From positions 1,860,001 to 1,924,000 of the forward strand of contig NZ_LT670849.1 of assembly GCF_900142985.1 (NCBI RefSeq): a DNA stretch of 64,000 nucleotides, in the 5' to 3' direction. Source of the stretch: Bradyrhizobium erythrophlei (GTDB lineage Bacteria > Pseudomonadota > Alphaproteobacteria > Rhizobiales > Xanthobacteraceae). Shown here piece after piece: positions 44,383-53,221 of the stretch. Position numbers and translations under genes: made by a program. The notes beneath the pieces are model-generated. The model did no database searches. It was not told the DNA's origin and saw only the letters and a list, made by a program, of their open reading frames with translations. The number at the start of each line of letters is the position of its first letter. The stretch's first letter is position 1.

Positions 44383-45771
44383 ATGCATTCAGCGTTTGAA
44401 GCCGCACCTGCCACGCCGGCCATTCCGATTACGTTCGCAACAAAATCGACCTGGGATGCGATTGCCGCCGATCTTCCCTCGCCCGCCCGGCAGTTCGCTA
44501 CCGCCAATGGATTTGCGGCCAAGCCCGGCGCCTGGCTCGCTCTGCCCGACGCCGATGGCAAGATCGCGCAGGTGATCTTCGGACTGGATAGCGAAGGCGG
44601 CAAATTCCGCGATCCGTTCCGGCCTGGGCAGTTACCCGGCCTGCTGCCGCCTGGCGTCTATCGTTTCGCCAATGTCGCCAGAGATCAGGCGCATCTCGCC
44701 ACGCTGGCATTTGCGCTCGGCTGTTACCGGTTCGGCCGCTACCGCAAGTCGGAGCCGCCCGACGTGAGGTTGGTGCCTCCCGATGGCGTCGACATCGCCG
44801 ACATCGCGCGCATGGCCAATGCGGCTGCACTCGCCCGCGACCTCATCAATACGCCGTCCAACGACATCGGACCTGAAGAATTGGCGCAAGCCGCGCAAAA
44901 GCTCGCGCAGGATTTTGGCGCCAAATTCACCTGCATCGTTGGTGAGGATCTGACGCGACAGAACTTCCCGCTGATCAATGCCGTCGGCATGGCCTCGTCC
45001 CGCGCCCCGCGCCTGGTCGATTTCACCTGGGGCGATCCGTCTCATCCCAAGGTGACACTGGTCGGCAAGGGCGTGTGCTTCGACACCGGCGGCCTCGATC
45101 TGAAGCCGTCCAGCAGCATGCTGATCATGAAAAAGGACATGGGCGGCGCCGCCAACGTGCTCGCGCTGGCGCAGATGGTGATGGATGCCAAGCTCAAGGT
45201 GCGGCTGCGCGTACTGATTCCGGCGGTAGAGAATGCAGTGGCCGGCAATGCTTTCCGCCCGCTCGACGTCTTCACCTCGCGCAAGGGTCTCACCGTCGAG
45301 ATCGGCAATACCGACGCGGAAGGCCGCCTGGTGCTGGCCGATGCGCTGGCGCTGGCCGACGAAGAGAAGCCCGATCTCCTGATCGATCTCGGCACACTGA
45401 CGGGCGCCGCACGGGTCGCGCTCGGGCCCGATCTGCCGCCGTTTTACACCAATGATGAAACGCTGGCCGGAACGCTGTCGACTTGCGCGAAGCAGGAGCA
45501 CGATCCGCTGTGGCGACTGCCGCTTTGGCCAGCCTACGATAGCTGGCTCGACTCGAAAGTCGCCGACGTCAACAATGCGCCGTCCGGCGGCTTTGCCGGC
45601 TCGATCACCTGCGCGCTGTTTCTCCAGCGCTTTGTCGAAGCGGCCAAAAGCTGGCTCCATGTCGATATCTACGGATGGACGCCAAGCGCCAAGCCGGGAC
45701 GGCCGGAAGGTGGCGAATGCCAGGCCGCGCGCGCCATTTATCGGCTGTTGAGCGACCGCTATGGACACTGA
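44383..45771 (+). CDS. leucyl aminopeptidase family protein (peptidase M17)
   Basis: 462 residues from ATG 44383 with GGGAGAAGC upstream. The catalytic half has the M17 metal motifs VGKGVCFDTGGLDLKPSSSM, MKKDMGGAANV and the signature NTDAEGRLVLADAL. Two-zinc exopeptidase releasing N-terminal residues in the cytoplasm. The N-terminal domain is short, as in PepB-like members. Its stop overlaps the next start by 11 bases, so it is coupled to the NlpC/P60 gene. Confidence 0.93.
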   Translation: MHSAFEAAPATPAIPITFATKSTWDAIAADLPSPARQFATANGFAAKPGAWLALPDADGKIAQVIFGLDSEGGKFRDPFRPGQLPGLLPPGVYRFANVARDQAHLATLAFALGCYRFGRYRKSEPPDVRLVPPDGVDIADIARMANAAALARDLINTPSNDIGPEELAQAAQKLAQDFGAKFTCIVGEDLTRQNFPLINAVGMASSRAPRLVDFTWGDPSHPKVTLVGKGVCFDTGGLDLKPSSSMLIMKKDMGGAANVLALAQMVMDAKLKVRLRVLIPAVENAVAGNAFRPLDVFTSRKGLTVEIGNTDAEGRLVLADALALADEEKPDLLIDLGTLTGAARVALGPDLPPFYTNDETLAGTLSTCAKQEHDPLWRLPLWPAYDSWLDSKVADVNNAPSGGFAGSITCALFLQRFVEAAKSWLHVDIYGWTPSAKPGRPEGGECQAARAIYRLLSDRYGH

Positions 45772-46609
45772 TCCGCGCCTCACGCCCGCGAGAGACGATC
45801 TCGCGGCGAAATATCTCGAAGGCAAGGTGCAGGCGAAACGCTTCGTCACCGGCGAGGAATTCGAGATCGCGGACGCCATCGCGCCGCTTCGCCGTGCGCC
45901 ATCGTCTGACGCCGAGTTGATGACGCAGGTGCTCAGGGGTGAGCGCGCCACGATCTATGATCGCAACGGCGAGGGCTGGGCCTGGGGCCAACTGGTCAGC
46001 GACGGCTATGTCGGCTGGCTTCCCGACCGCGCGTTGAGGAAATCTGCGGAAACGCCGACCCACAAGGTCACCGCCTTGCTGACGTTTGCCTTTCCGGGTC
46101 CATCGATCAAGCTGCCACCGGCTGAGACGCTGGCGATGGGAACGCTGCTCGCGGTGTTGCGCGAGGAAGGAACGTTCGCGCTCACGCGCGAGGGCTGGTA
46201 TCTGCCGCGGCAACATCTCGACGCGATCGGCCACCGCGAGCCCGACTTTGTCGCGGTTGCCGAACGTTTCGTTGGCACCCCCTATCTGTGGGGCGGCAAG
46301 AGCAGCCTCGGCATCGACTGTTCCGGACTGGTGCAGGTCGCGCTCACCGCTGCCGGTACCGGCTGTCCGCGCGACAGCGACATGCAGCAGGACGGCCTCG
46401 GCCGCGAGCTCAGCGCACAAGAGGCGAAAAAGCTGAAGCGCGGCGATCTGATTTTCTGGAAAGGCCATGTCGCAATCGCCCGCGACGCCGACACCATCGT
46501 TCATGCCAATGCGCATCACATGATGACCGCGATCGAGCGTACGCGGGACGTGCTTGCCCGCAGCAAGGCCGCCGGCAACGCGATCACCTCGATCAAGCGG
46601 CTGGATTAG
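45761..46609 (+). CDS. NlpC/P60 cysteine peptidase with SH3-like domains
   Basis: 282 residues, no signal peptide. Two SH3b-like segments (about 35-95 and 110-160; YDRNGEGWAWGQLVSDGYVGWL, TREGWYLPRQHL), then NlpC/P60: the Cys in LGIDCSGLVQ, the His in GHVAIARD and a third polar residue in HANAHH. Cleaves cell-wall-type gamma-D-Glu-diamino acid peptides; with the coupled aminopeptidase upstream it probably serves cytosolic recycling of murein peptides (inference). Confidence 0.92.
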   Translation: MDTDPRLTPARDDLAAKYLEGKVQAKRFVTGEEFEIADAIAPLRRAPSSDAELMTQVLRGERATIYDRNGEGWAWGQLVSDGYVGWLPDRALRKSAETPTHKVTALLTFAFPGPSIKLPPAETLAMGTLLAVLREEGTFALTREGWYLPRQHLDAIGHREPDFVAVAERFVGTPYLWGGKSSLGIDCSGLVQVALTAAGTGCPRDSDMQQDGLGRELSAQEAKKLKRGDLIFWKGHVAIARDADTIVHANAHHMMTAIERTRDVLARSKAAGNAITSIKRLD

Positions 46610-46631
46610 GTACGCCTCAGGCGCTTTGGCC

Positions 46632-48902
46632 TTACGCAGCGCGTCGGATGCGCACCGGCACTGACTTGTATGACGGCGTGCCGCTTTCCTTGTCCCGATA
46701 ATCGAGCGGAACGAGCCCGTTTGCTTCCGGATAATAGGCGGCGATCGACCCGCGCGCGATGTCATGGGCGATAGCGGTGAGGCGCAGACGCCGAGGCTCG
46801 CCCGAGGGCAGTGCTGTCTCGACCTGGACCAGATCGCCATGCGCAAGACCAAGCTCGGCCAGGTCCGCCTCGTTCACGAACAGCACGTCGCGCCGGCCGA
46901 ACACGCCGCGATAGCGGTCGTTCAGCCCGTAGATCGTCGTGTTGTACTGGTCGTGGCTGCGGATGGTGGTGAGCTTGAGGATAGTCTTGTCGGTCACAGC
47001 CGGATCCTCTTCAAGGCCATTGAAGAGGAGAAATTCGGCCTTGCCGGAAGCGGTCGTCCATTTGCGCATCGTCGGCGGCAGCGGCAAACGAAAACCGCCG
47101 GGATGTCGAATGCGCTGGTTGTAGTCCCTGAAATCAGGAAACACGCCCTCGATGGCGTCGCGGATGCGGTCGTAATCGGCGATCAGCTCGGCCCACGGCA
47201 CCTTGCTCGCCGGCAACGTCGCCATCGCCATCCCGGCGACAATGGCCGATTCCGAACGGAGTTGCTCGGAAGCCGGATTGAGCCTGCCGCGCGAGGCATG
47301 CACCATCGACATGGAATCTTCCACCGTGATGGCCTGCGGTCCGCTGGCCTGGATGTCGCGCTCGGTCCGCCCCAGCACCGGCAGGATGATCGATTGCTTG
47401 CCGACTAGAAGATGCGAGCGGTTGAGCTTGGTGCCGAGATGTACGGCAAGCTCAAGCTTGCGCATGCCGGCCTCGCAACGCTCCGGATCCGGTAACGCTA
47501 CGGCAAAATTACCTCCGAGACAGATCAAGACTTTCGAGCGGCCATCGGCGATCGCTTCCATCGCGGCAACCGAGTCATGGCCGTGATGACGCGGCGGTTT
47601 GAAGCCAAAGGTACGTTCGATCCCTTCAAACATCGGAATGCTGGGCTTTTCGGTAATGCCGACCGTGCGGTTGCCCTGCACGTTTGAATGACCGCGCAAC
47701 GGGCAGATGCCGGCACCCGGCTTGCCGAAATTGCCTTTCAACAGCAACAGGTTTGCAATCTGCTGAACGTTGGCGGTACCACGGCTGTGCTGGGTGATGC
47801 CCATGCCATACGTGATGATGGTGGCATTGGATCTGGCATAGGCCGCAGCAACCTCGGCGAGTTGCGCGCGGGTGAAACCGGAGACGGCTTCGATCGATTC
47901 CCACGCCGTCGCGCGCAGGTCGGCCGCAAATGCTTCAAAGCCGTTGGTGTGCTCGGTGATGAAGGCATGATCGAGCACGTCGTGCGCGGCGTCGTCCTTC
48001 TCGATCAGCGCCTTCATGACGCCCTTCAACACCGCCGCGTCGGCGCCGACCTTCAGCTGATAGTAGGTTGACGCAATCGGCGTCGAACCGAAGGTGCCCA
48101 TCTCGATCGGATTCTGCGGGTCGGTAAAGCGCTCGAGCGCACGTTCTCGAAGCGGATTGAAGACGATAATCGGCGCACCGCGGCGCGACACTTCATGCAA
48201 GGTCCCCATCATGCGTGGATGATTGGTGCCGGGGTTGTGGCCCATGGCGATGATCAGCTCGCAATGGTCGAAGTCCTCCAACGAGACTGTGCCTTTGCCA
48301 ATACCGATCGAGTACGGCAGGCCGACGCTCGTCGCCTCGTGGCACATGTTCGAGCAGTCGGGAAAATTATTGCTGCCATACTCGCGTGCGAAGATCTGAA
48401 AGAGAAAAGCGGCCTCGTTGGAGGCGCGGCCGGAGGTGTAGAATTCGGCCATGTTGGGGTCGCCCAGGCCCCGCAACGTCTGTCCGATCTGCGCGAAGGC
48501 CTGATCCCATTCGATGGGCTGGAAGGTATCGGTCCTGGCGTCATAGACCATGGGGTGCGTCAGGCGCCCCTCGTTCTCGAGGTGAAAGTCGCTCCAGCCG
48601 AGCAGTTCGGTGACGGTGTGGTCGGCAAAGAACTCCGGCGTTACGCGCTTGCTGGTCGCTTCCCAGGTGACCGCCTTCGCGCCGTTCTCGCAAAATTGGA
48701 AGGTGGAGGTGTGCTCCTTGTCCGGCCATGCGCAACCCGGACAATCGAAGCCGTCGGGCTTGTTCATGTGCAGCAGGGTAATAGGCGCCTCGAGCACATC
48801 CATCTGGTCGCGAATGGCGATCGCAGTGGCCTTGAGGGCGCCCCACCCGCCTGCCGGGGCGTCGTAGGGTCTGATACCGGGAACGTCGCGCTTTTGGACC
48901 AT
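46632..48902 (-). CDS. FdhF/YdeP-type molybdopterin oxidoreductase
   Basis: 756 residues from ATG 48902 (GGGAGAGGGCAT upstream); an earlier in-frame start at 48971 is less likely. Large bis-MGD enzyme: FDCPGCAWPD with cysteines for an Fe-S site, NMCHEATSVGLPYSIGIGKG, IIAMGHNPGTNHPRM, LLLKGNFGKPGAGICPLRGHSNVQG and the C-terminal MopB-CT domain. It belongs to the YdeP branch annotated as formate-dehydrogenase-alpha-like, whose substrate is not settled. No partner subunits nearby. Confidence 0.9.
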   Translation of the reverse strand: MVQKRDVPGIRPYDAPAGGWGALKATAIAIRDQMDVLEAPITLLHMNKPDGFDCPGCAWPDKEHTSTFQFCENGAKAVTWEATSKRVTPEFFADHTVTELLGWSDFHLENEGRLTHPMVYDARTDTFQPIEWDQAFAQIGQTLRGLGDPNMAEFYTSGRASNEAAFLFQIFAREYGSNNFPDCSNMCHEATSVGLPYSIGIGKGTVSLEDFDHCELIIAMGHNPGTNHPRMMGTLHEVSRRGAPIIVFNPLRERALERFTDPQNPIEMGTFGSTPIASTYYQLKVGADAAVLKGVMKALIEKDDAAHDVLDHAFITEHTNGFEAFAADLRATAWESIEAVSGFTRAQLAEVAAAYARSNATIITYGMGITQHSRGTANVQQIANLLLLKGNFGKPGAGICPLRGHSNVQGNRTVGITEKPSIPMFEGIERTFGFKPPRHHGHDSVAAMEAIADGRSKVLICLGGNFAVALPDPERCEAGMRKLELAVHLGTKLNRSHLLVGKQSIILPVLGRTERDIQASGPQAITVEDSMSMVHASRGRLNPASEQLRSESAIVAGMAMATLPASKVPWAELIADYDRIRDAIEGVFPDFRDYNQRIRHPGGFRLPLPPTMRKWTTASGKAEFLLFNGLEEDPAVTDKTILKLTTIRSHDQYNTTIYGLNDRYRGVFGRRDVLFVNEADLAELGLAHGDLVQVETALPSGEPRRLRLTAIAHDIARGSIAAYYPEANGLVPLDYRDKESGTPSYKSVPVRIRRAA

Positions 48903-49180
48903 ATGCCCTCTCCCAATAATGACTGTGCCTCGCTCCTGAAGTTGATCGGCGGTTTGCCAGCGCGACCCCATCGACGTTCTCGATGTAGCGCGCGCGTCTC
49001 GTCGTCGAAGCCTAGCCTAAAGGGCTTGCGCCCGTGGTCAACAGTCCGTGCGGCGGGTTGTCATTTCCGGGTTCGTCGAAGAGCGACCCTGTCATATTCG
49101 GCCATCATCCATGCCATCCACGAAATGGTGCCGAGCGCCAAGGCGCGCTATGGAATGCCAGATTCACCAGCGAGACTGTT

Positions 49181-49816
49181 ATGCCCCAGCTGACTGCCCT
49201 GCTCGGCTTTGCCCTTGTCTCCTTTGGCATGGTGCTGACGCCCGGCCCGAACATGATCTACCTGATTTCCCGCTCGCTCACACAAGGGCCGGCGGCCGGC
49301 ATTGTGTCGCTCGGCGGCGTCGCGCTGGGCTTCGTATTTTACATGCTGTGCGCGGCGTGCGGCATCACCGCGCTGTTGTTCGCGGTTCCTTATGCCTACG
49401 ACGCGCTTCGCTTTGCCGGCGCGGCCTATCTGCTGTGGCTGGCCTGGCAGGCGTTGAAGCCGGGCGGCCGCTCGCCATTTCAGGTCAAGACGCTGAAGGT
49501 CGACGGGCCCCGCAAACTGTTCGCGATGGGATTTGTCACCAACCTGCTCAATCCCAAGATCGCCATGCTCTATCTGGCGCTGCTGCCGCACTTCATCGAC
49601 CCCACGCAAGGCAGCGTGCTGGCGCAGTCGGTGGTGCTGGGCTCGATCCAGATCGTGATCAGCGTCAGCGTCAACGCCATGATTGCGCTCGCGGCCGGAT
49701 CGATCTCGCGCTTCCTTGGCTCGCGCCCGACCTGGCTATTGATACAGCGCTGGCTGATGGGCACCGTACTTGCGGGGCTTGCCGTGCGCATGGCGCTGGA
49801 AACGCGGAAAGCCTGA
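49181..49816 (+). CDS. LysE/RhtB family amino-acid exporter
   Basis: 211 residues from ATG 49181. Six hydrophobic segments and the family start LLGFALVSFGMVLTPGPNMI, then LLWLAWQALKPG and FAMGFVTNLLNPKIAMLYLALLP. Exports amino acids or homoserine lactone-like compounds; substrate unknown. Only a weak ribosome-binding site. Confidence 0.9.
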   Translation: MPQLTALLGFALVSFGMVLTPGPNMIYLISRSLTQGPAAGIVSLGGVALGFVFYMLCAACGITALLFAVPYAYDALRFAGAAYLLWLAWQALKPGGRSPFQVKTLKVDGPRKLFAMGFVTNLLNPKIAMLYLALLPHFIDPTQGSVLAQSVVLGSIQIVISVSVNAMIALAAGSISRFLGSRPTWLLIQRWLMGTVLAGLAVRMALETRKA

Positions 49817-49847
49817 CCGTCGCACCTTCTCCCTTGAGGAAGAAGGC

Positions 49848-50474
49848 CTAATCCAGCTTCGCTTCCATGCCGCGCTTGACGCCGGGCCGCGCCATCAGCG
49901 CGTCATACCAGCGCTTGACGCTGGGAAAATCCGCCAGATCCACCTTGTGACGCGGATGACGCCAGGCCCAGCCGAGAATGGCGAAGTCCGCCACCGACAA
50001 GGGGCCGGCGACGAAGTCGTGGTTCGCCAGACGCCGGTCCAGCACGCCATAGAGACGAACCGTCTCGGTCATGTAGCGCTTGAGGCCATAGGCGCGGTCC
50101 TGCTCGTTCTCCAGCGCGATGAAGTGATGCACCTGACCGGGCATCGGGCCAAAGCCGCCCATCTGCCACATCAGCCATTCGTAGACCGGAATGCGCTCGG
50201 CGAGCGGCACGGGTAAGAACTTGCCGGTCTTTTCGCCGAGATAGAGCAGGATCGCGCCGGATTCGAACACGCTGACACGCTTGCCGCCGGGACCGTCGGG
50301 ATCGACGATTGCTGGAATCTTGTTGTTCGGGCTGATCGCCAGAAACGACGGCGCCATCTGCTCGCCCTTGCCGATGTTGACCGGAACGACCTTGTAGGGC
50401 AGCCCCATCTCCTCGAGCGCCACGCTGATCTTGCGGCCATTCGGTGTGTTCCAGGTATGAAGTTCGATGGTCAT
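49848..50474 (-). CDS. glutathione S-transferase (Nu-class, YghU/YfcG-like)
   Basis: 208 residues. MTIELHTWNTPNGRKISVAL with the TxNxxK-type active-site segment of YfcG/YghU, the KIPAIVDPDGPGG and FESGAILLYLGEKTGKF thioredoxin-fold motifs, then the helical domain (PMPGQVHHFIAL, LSVADFAILGWAWRH). These members act as disulfide-bond reductases using glutathione or its derivatives. Confidence 0.93.
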   Translation of the reverse strand: MTIELHTWNTPNGRKISVALEEMGLPYKVVPVNIGKGEQMAPSFLAISPNNKIPAIVDPDGPGGKRVSVFESGAILLYLGEKTGKFLPVPLAERIPVYEWLMWQMGGFGPMPGQVHHFIALENEQDRAYGLKRYMTETVRLYGVLDRRLANHDFVAGPLSVADFAILGWAWRHPRHKVDLADFPSVKRWYDALMARPGVKRGMEAKLD

Positions 50475-50637
50475 TACGGGTCCCTAAAAGGCGTTGGCGA
50501 GAGGTGAGCGTCTGTAGCATCGCCCGATATCCCCGGAAATGCCCTCGCGTGGGGCCTGCCCTGTTGACGGTGAGGGTTCCGCTCTGGAAATAGCGCCCGT
50601 CCACGAATAAATTGCGCCACCCGATCGGAGACCGCTG

Positions 50638-51201
50638 TTGTCCAAATCCGCTTCCCGTGCCCGCCTCGTCGAGATCATCCGCAAACGCTCGTTCGGGCGC
50701 GGCGAGATCACACTGGCCTCCGGGCGCAAGAGTGATTTCTACTTCAACCTCAAGCCGACCATGCTGGATCCGGAGGGCGCCGCCCTGCTGGCAGAACTGA
50801 CTTATGAGGCGCTGAAGGACGACGGGCTTGACTATATCGGCGGCCTGGAGATGGGCGCGGTGCCGCTCGCCGGCGCGGTGGCGCAGATCTCGTGGCTCAA
50901 GGGCCATCCGATCGCGGCTTTCTTCGTGCGCAAAAAGCCGAAGGAGCATGGTGCAAAACTCGCGGTCGAGGGCCTCGCCAAAAACGAGAGCCTGAAAGGC
51001 AAGCGCGTGGTGATTGTCGAGGACGTCACGACGACAGGCGATTCGGCGCTGAAGGCGGTCGAGGCGGTGCGCGACGCCGGCGGCGAGGTGGTTCTGGTGC
51101 TGACCATGGTCGACCGCCAGGAGGGCGCTGTCGAGAATTTTGCTCAAGCCGGCCTCGCCTTCCGCTGGCTATTCCAGGCGAGCGAATATCTGAAGGACTA
51201 G
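50638..51201 (+). CDS. pyrE: orotate phosphoribosyltransferase PyrE
   Basis: 187 residues from TTG 50638 (GGAGACC upstream). [20 protein letters not shown] and the PRPP loop [20 protein letters not shown] are diagnostic. Converts orotate and PRPP to OMP in pyrimidine synthesis. The stop codon lies inside the left arm of a palindrome (see repeat). Short length is usual in this group. Confidence 0.96.
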   Translation: MSKSASRARLVEIIRKRSFGRGEITLASGRKSDFYFNLKPTMLDPEGAALLAELTYEALKDDGLDYIGGLEMGAVPLAGAVAQISWLKGHPIAAFFVRKKPKEHGAKLAVEGLAKNESLKGKRVVIVEDVTTTGDSALKAVEAVRDAGGEVVLVLTMVDRQEGAVENFAQAGLAFRWLFQASEYLKD

Positions 51202-51364
51202 TGGAGTGGATTTGACATTCGCTAGCCCCCGCAGCGAGTTCGTAAAGCGAATGTCAAATCCGAAACTCCACTAGAAACGTATGTTTGCTAGTGGTCCTTC
51301 TAATTCTAACATTCGCAAAAGTGGCCGCTGAGAAGGGATGCGAATGTTAGAATTGGACCACTAG
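51198..51364. repeat. two tandem long palindromic elements after pyrE
   Basis: Element 1: arms 51198-51223 and 51246-51274 (CTAGTGGAG...ACATTCGCT / AGCGAATGT...CTCCACTAG). Element 2: arms 51288-51316 and 51340-51364 (CTAGTGGTCC...ACATTCGC / GCGAATGT...GGACCACTAG). The outer CTAGTGG and inner ACATTCGC parts are shared; the middle sections differ (GGATTTG versus TCTAATTCTA) but are complementary within each element, so the pairing is conserved. Confidence 0.88.
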
Positions 51365-51499
51365 GCGCCCTTCCCGGGAAGCACTTTCTTTGCCGCTCCC
51401 GCTCCGCTGCTCATAGCTCGTTTACCATCCCGCATTACTGTCAACGGCGCCGGACATCGGTTCGTCCGGACCGTTTTTGAGCGTCGCGTGGGGTAAGCG

Positions 51500-52282
51500 T
51501 TGCGTATCGAGTTGACCAATCAGCGCATGCGGCGCCGCATGCTCGTTGCCGCCGTCGTCTTCGCCAGCGCGGTGGGGCTCGCGCCCCACACGGCATCCGC
51601 CGAAGGCCTGTTCGACATGTTTTTCGGCGGCCTTGGCAAGCAACAACACCAGGCGTCGCCCCCACAGGCCAATTTCTTCGCTGATCCGTCTCAGCAGCCG
51701 GCTACGCCCGCCTCGCGGCCCGTCGCTTACGGCGGCAGTGGTCCCGCATTCTGCGTGCGAAGCTGCGACGGCAAGTACTTTCCGCTGACCCGCGGCAACG
51801 CCTCGCCGGTTCAGATGTGTCAGGCCTTCTGTCCGGCCAGCCCGACCAAGGTATTCTACGGCAGCAATATCGACGGTGCGACGGGCGCAAACGGCGAACG
51901 CTATGCCGACAGCGAGAATGCCTTTGCCTATCGCAAGGCGCTGCGCGCCGACTGCACCTGTAACGGCCGCGACGCCGCCGGCCTCGCGCCAGTCGACCTG
52001 ACGCTTGACGCTTCGCTGCGCGCCGGTGACGTCATCGCCACTACCGACGGGCTGGTCGCCTATTCCGGCATCAAGGTCGGCAACAACAACAGCCCGGAAT
52101 TCATCCCGGTCGCGAACTATCCCGGCCTGACGGCAGAGGTTCGCGCGCGGCTCGGCAATATGAAGGTCGCGCCGGTCACGGCAGATGCGATCAGTAACGA
52201 AGCGCCGAATAGCGACATCACCGCAACGGTAGCGCCCGCAGCGAAGCCGGTGTTGCGCGGCAAGCAGGCAGCGCTGAACTGA
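51500..52282 (+). CDS. exported DUF2865-like protein
   Basis: 260 residues from TTG 51500; ATG 51527 is an alternative. Signal peptide to about residue 34 (LAPHTASAEG). The central part FCVRSCDGKYFPLTRG, QMCQAFCPASPTKVFYGS and CTCNGRD has the paired-cysteine pattern of DUF2865 proteins of Rhizobiales. Function unknown; probably a disulfide-bonded periplasmic protein. The C-terminal 50 residues are low complexity. Confidence 0.85.
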   Translation: MRIELTNQRMRRRMLVAAVVFASAVGLAPHTASAEGLFDMFFGGLGKQQHQASPPQANFFADPSQQPATPASRPVAYGGSGPAFCVRSCDGKYFPLTRGNASPVQMCQAFCPASPTKVFYGSNIDGATGANGERYADSENAFAYRKALRADCTCNGRDAAGLAPVDLTLDASLRAGDVIATTDGLVAYSGIKVGNNNSPEFIPVANYPGLTAEVRARLGNMKVAPVTADAISNEAPNSDITATVAPAAKPVLRGKQAALN

Positions 52283-52298
52283 CGGCTCGATAAAGCCG

Positions 52299-52730
52299 TC
52301 ACCTCCCGACGATGACGCCGATCACATTCGGCGCCGCGCGGTATTTCTCCTCGATCTGCGCGCGTGCAGCGGTGCGGTTTTCCGGCGTGAGCAGGCCGCG
52401 TTTCTCGGCCAGGATCATCCAGCAATAGCCCCACCAGTCCGTCAGCATGCCCTCGTCGTCGACGAGGTCGTAGCCCTGCTCGGCGGCGAACAGGCGCGCC
52501 TGCGCCTCGTCGAGCGAATCCAGAAAGACGTGGTCCTGGTCGGAGAACAGATCGTCGCTGATGTCGTCGGTGGTGTAGCCCCAGACCGACTGGCAGACAG
52601 CATTGAATTCGCGGTCGATGGCGTCGTCATCGACCAGCTGGCGGCGCGAGGCCTTATGCAGGCGCGACAGCGATCGGGCGAAGTCGGCGATGCGGGTCAG
52701 GGCGAATTGATCGAAGGCGATGGTGGACAT
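52299..52730 (-). CDS. cytoplasmic acidic protein, DUF4240-like
   Basis: 143 residues, acidic. Segments LDSLDEAQARLFAAEQGYDL and WWGYCWMILAEKRGLLTPEN have the tryptophan-rich look of DUF4240-type proteins, but the match is from memory and weak. Ends RAAPNVIGVIVGR. Convergent with the DUF2865-like gene. Function unknown. Confidence 0.6.
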   Translation of the reverse strand: MSTIAFDQFALTRIADFARSLSRLHKASRRQLVDDDAIDREFNAVCQSVWGYTTDDISDDLFSDQDHVFLDSLDEAQARLFAAEQGYDLVDDEGMLTDWWGYCWMILAEKRGLLTPENRTAARAQIEEKYRAAPNVIGVIVGR

Positions 52731-52896
52731 GTAGTCCTCGGCAAGCTCGATAGACCATAGATGTTGTGTGAACGGCGTCTCGAATCACAATGATATATCA
52801 AAGACTTGCTAAAGTGTTCTTAATTTGTTCCGAGGCCAATCCTCCTTGCGTGCATTGCCGCCCATTAGTAGAGGCCCGATTTCCGAGGAGGAGCAG

Positions 52897-53079
52897 ATGC
52901 GAAATGAGATCGTCCGAAAGGCTATCGAGTTAGGCCGCCCGCACGGCTTTGTGACTTTCGATCAACTCGACGAGCTATTGCGGGTAGAAATGCAGGCGGA
53001 AACGATGGCACCGGAAGATATCGAAGCACTCCTGGGGGCGCTTAGTGACGAAGGAATCAACGTCGTTGAAGCATGCTGA
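52897..53079 (+). CDS. stand-alone sigma-70 region 1.1-like protein
   Basis: 60 residues from ATG 52897, with an excellent GAGGAGGAGCAG upstream. GFVTFDQLDELLRVEMQAET and then MAPEDIEALLGALSDEGINV read like region 1.1 of RpoD (GYVTYDELN...EDIEDVMAMLSEMGINVVE), with nothing after it. Region 1.1 is acidic and blocks the DNA channel of free RNA polymerase holoenzyme. A free copy could act as a DNA mimic or regulator of RNA polymerase (inference). Confidence 0.8.
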   Translation: MRNEIVRKAIELGRPHGFVTFDQLDELLRVEMQAETMAPEDIEALLGALSDEGINVVEAC

Positions 53080-53221
53080 GGCTGCTAGGATCGCGCTTGG
53101 CGTTCGTGGAACCCGGCCCGGTCCTTGCATGAAAACTGTGCATGCATAGGGTACCGCGAACCGCCGGGTTTCGGTCCCACGGTGAGCTGCGTATCATGGG
53201 GTCCCGTTGCAGGGGTTTATT

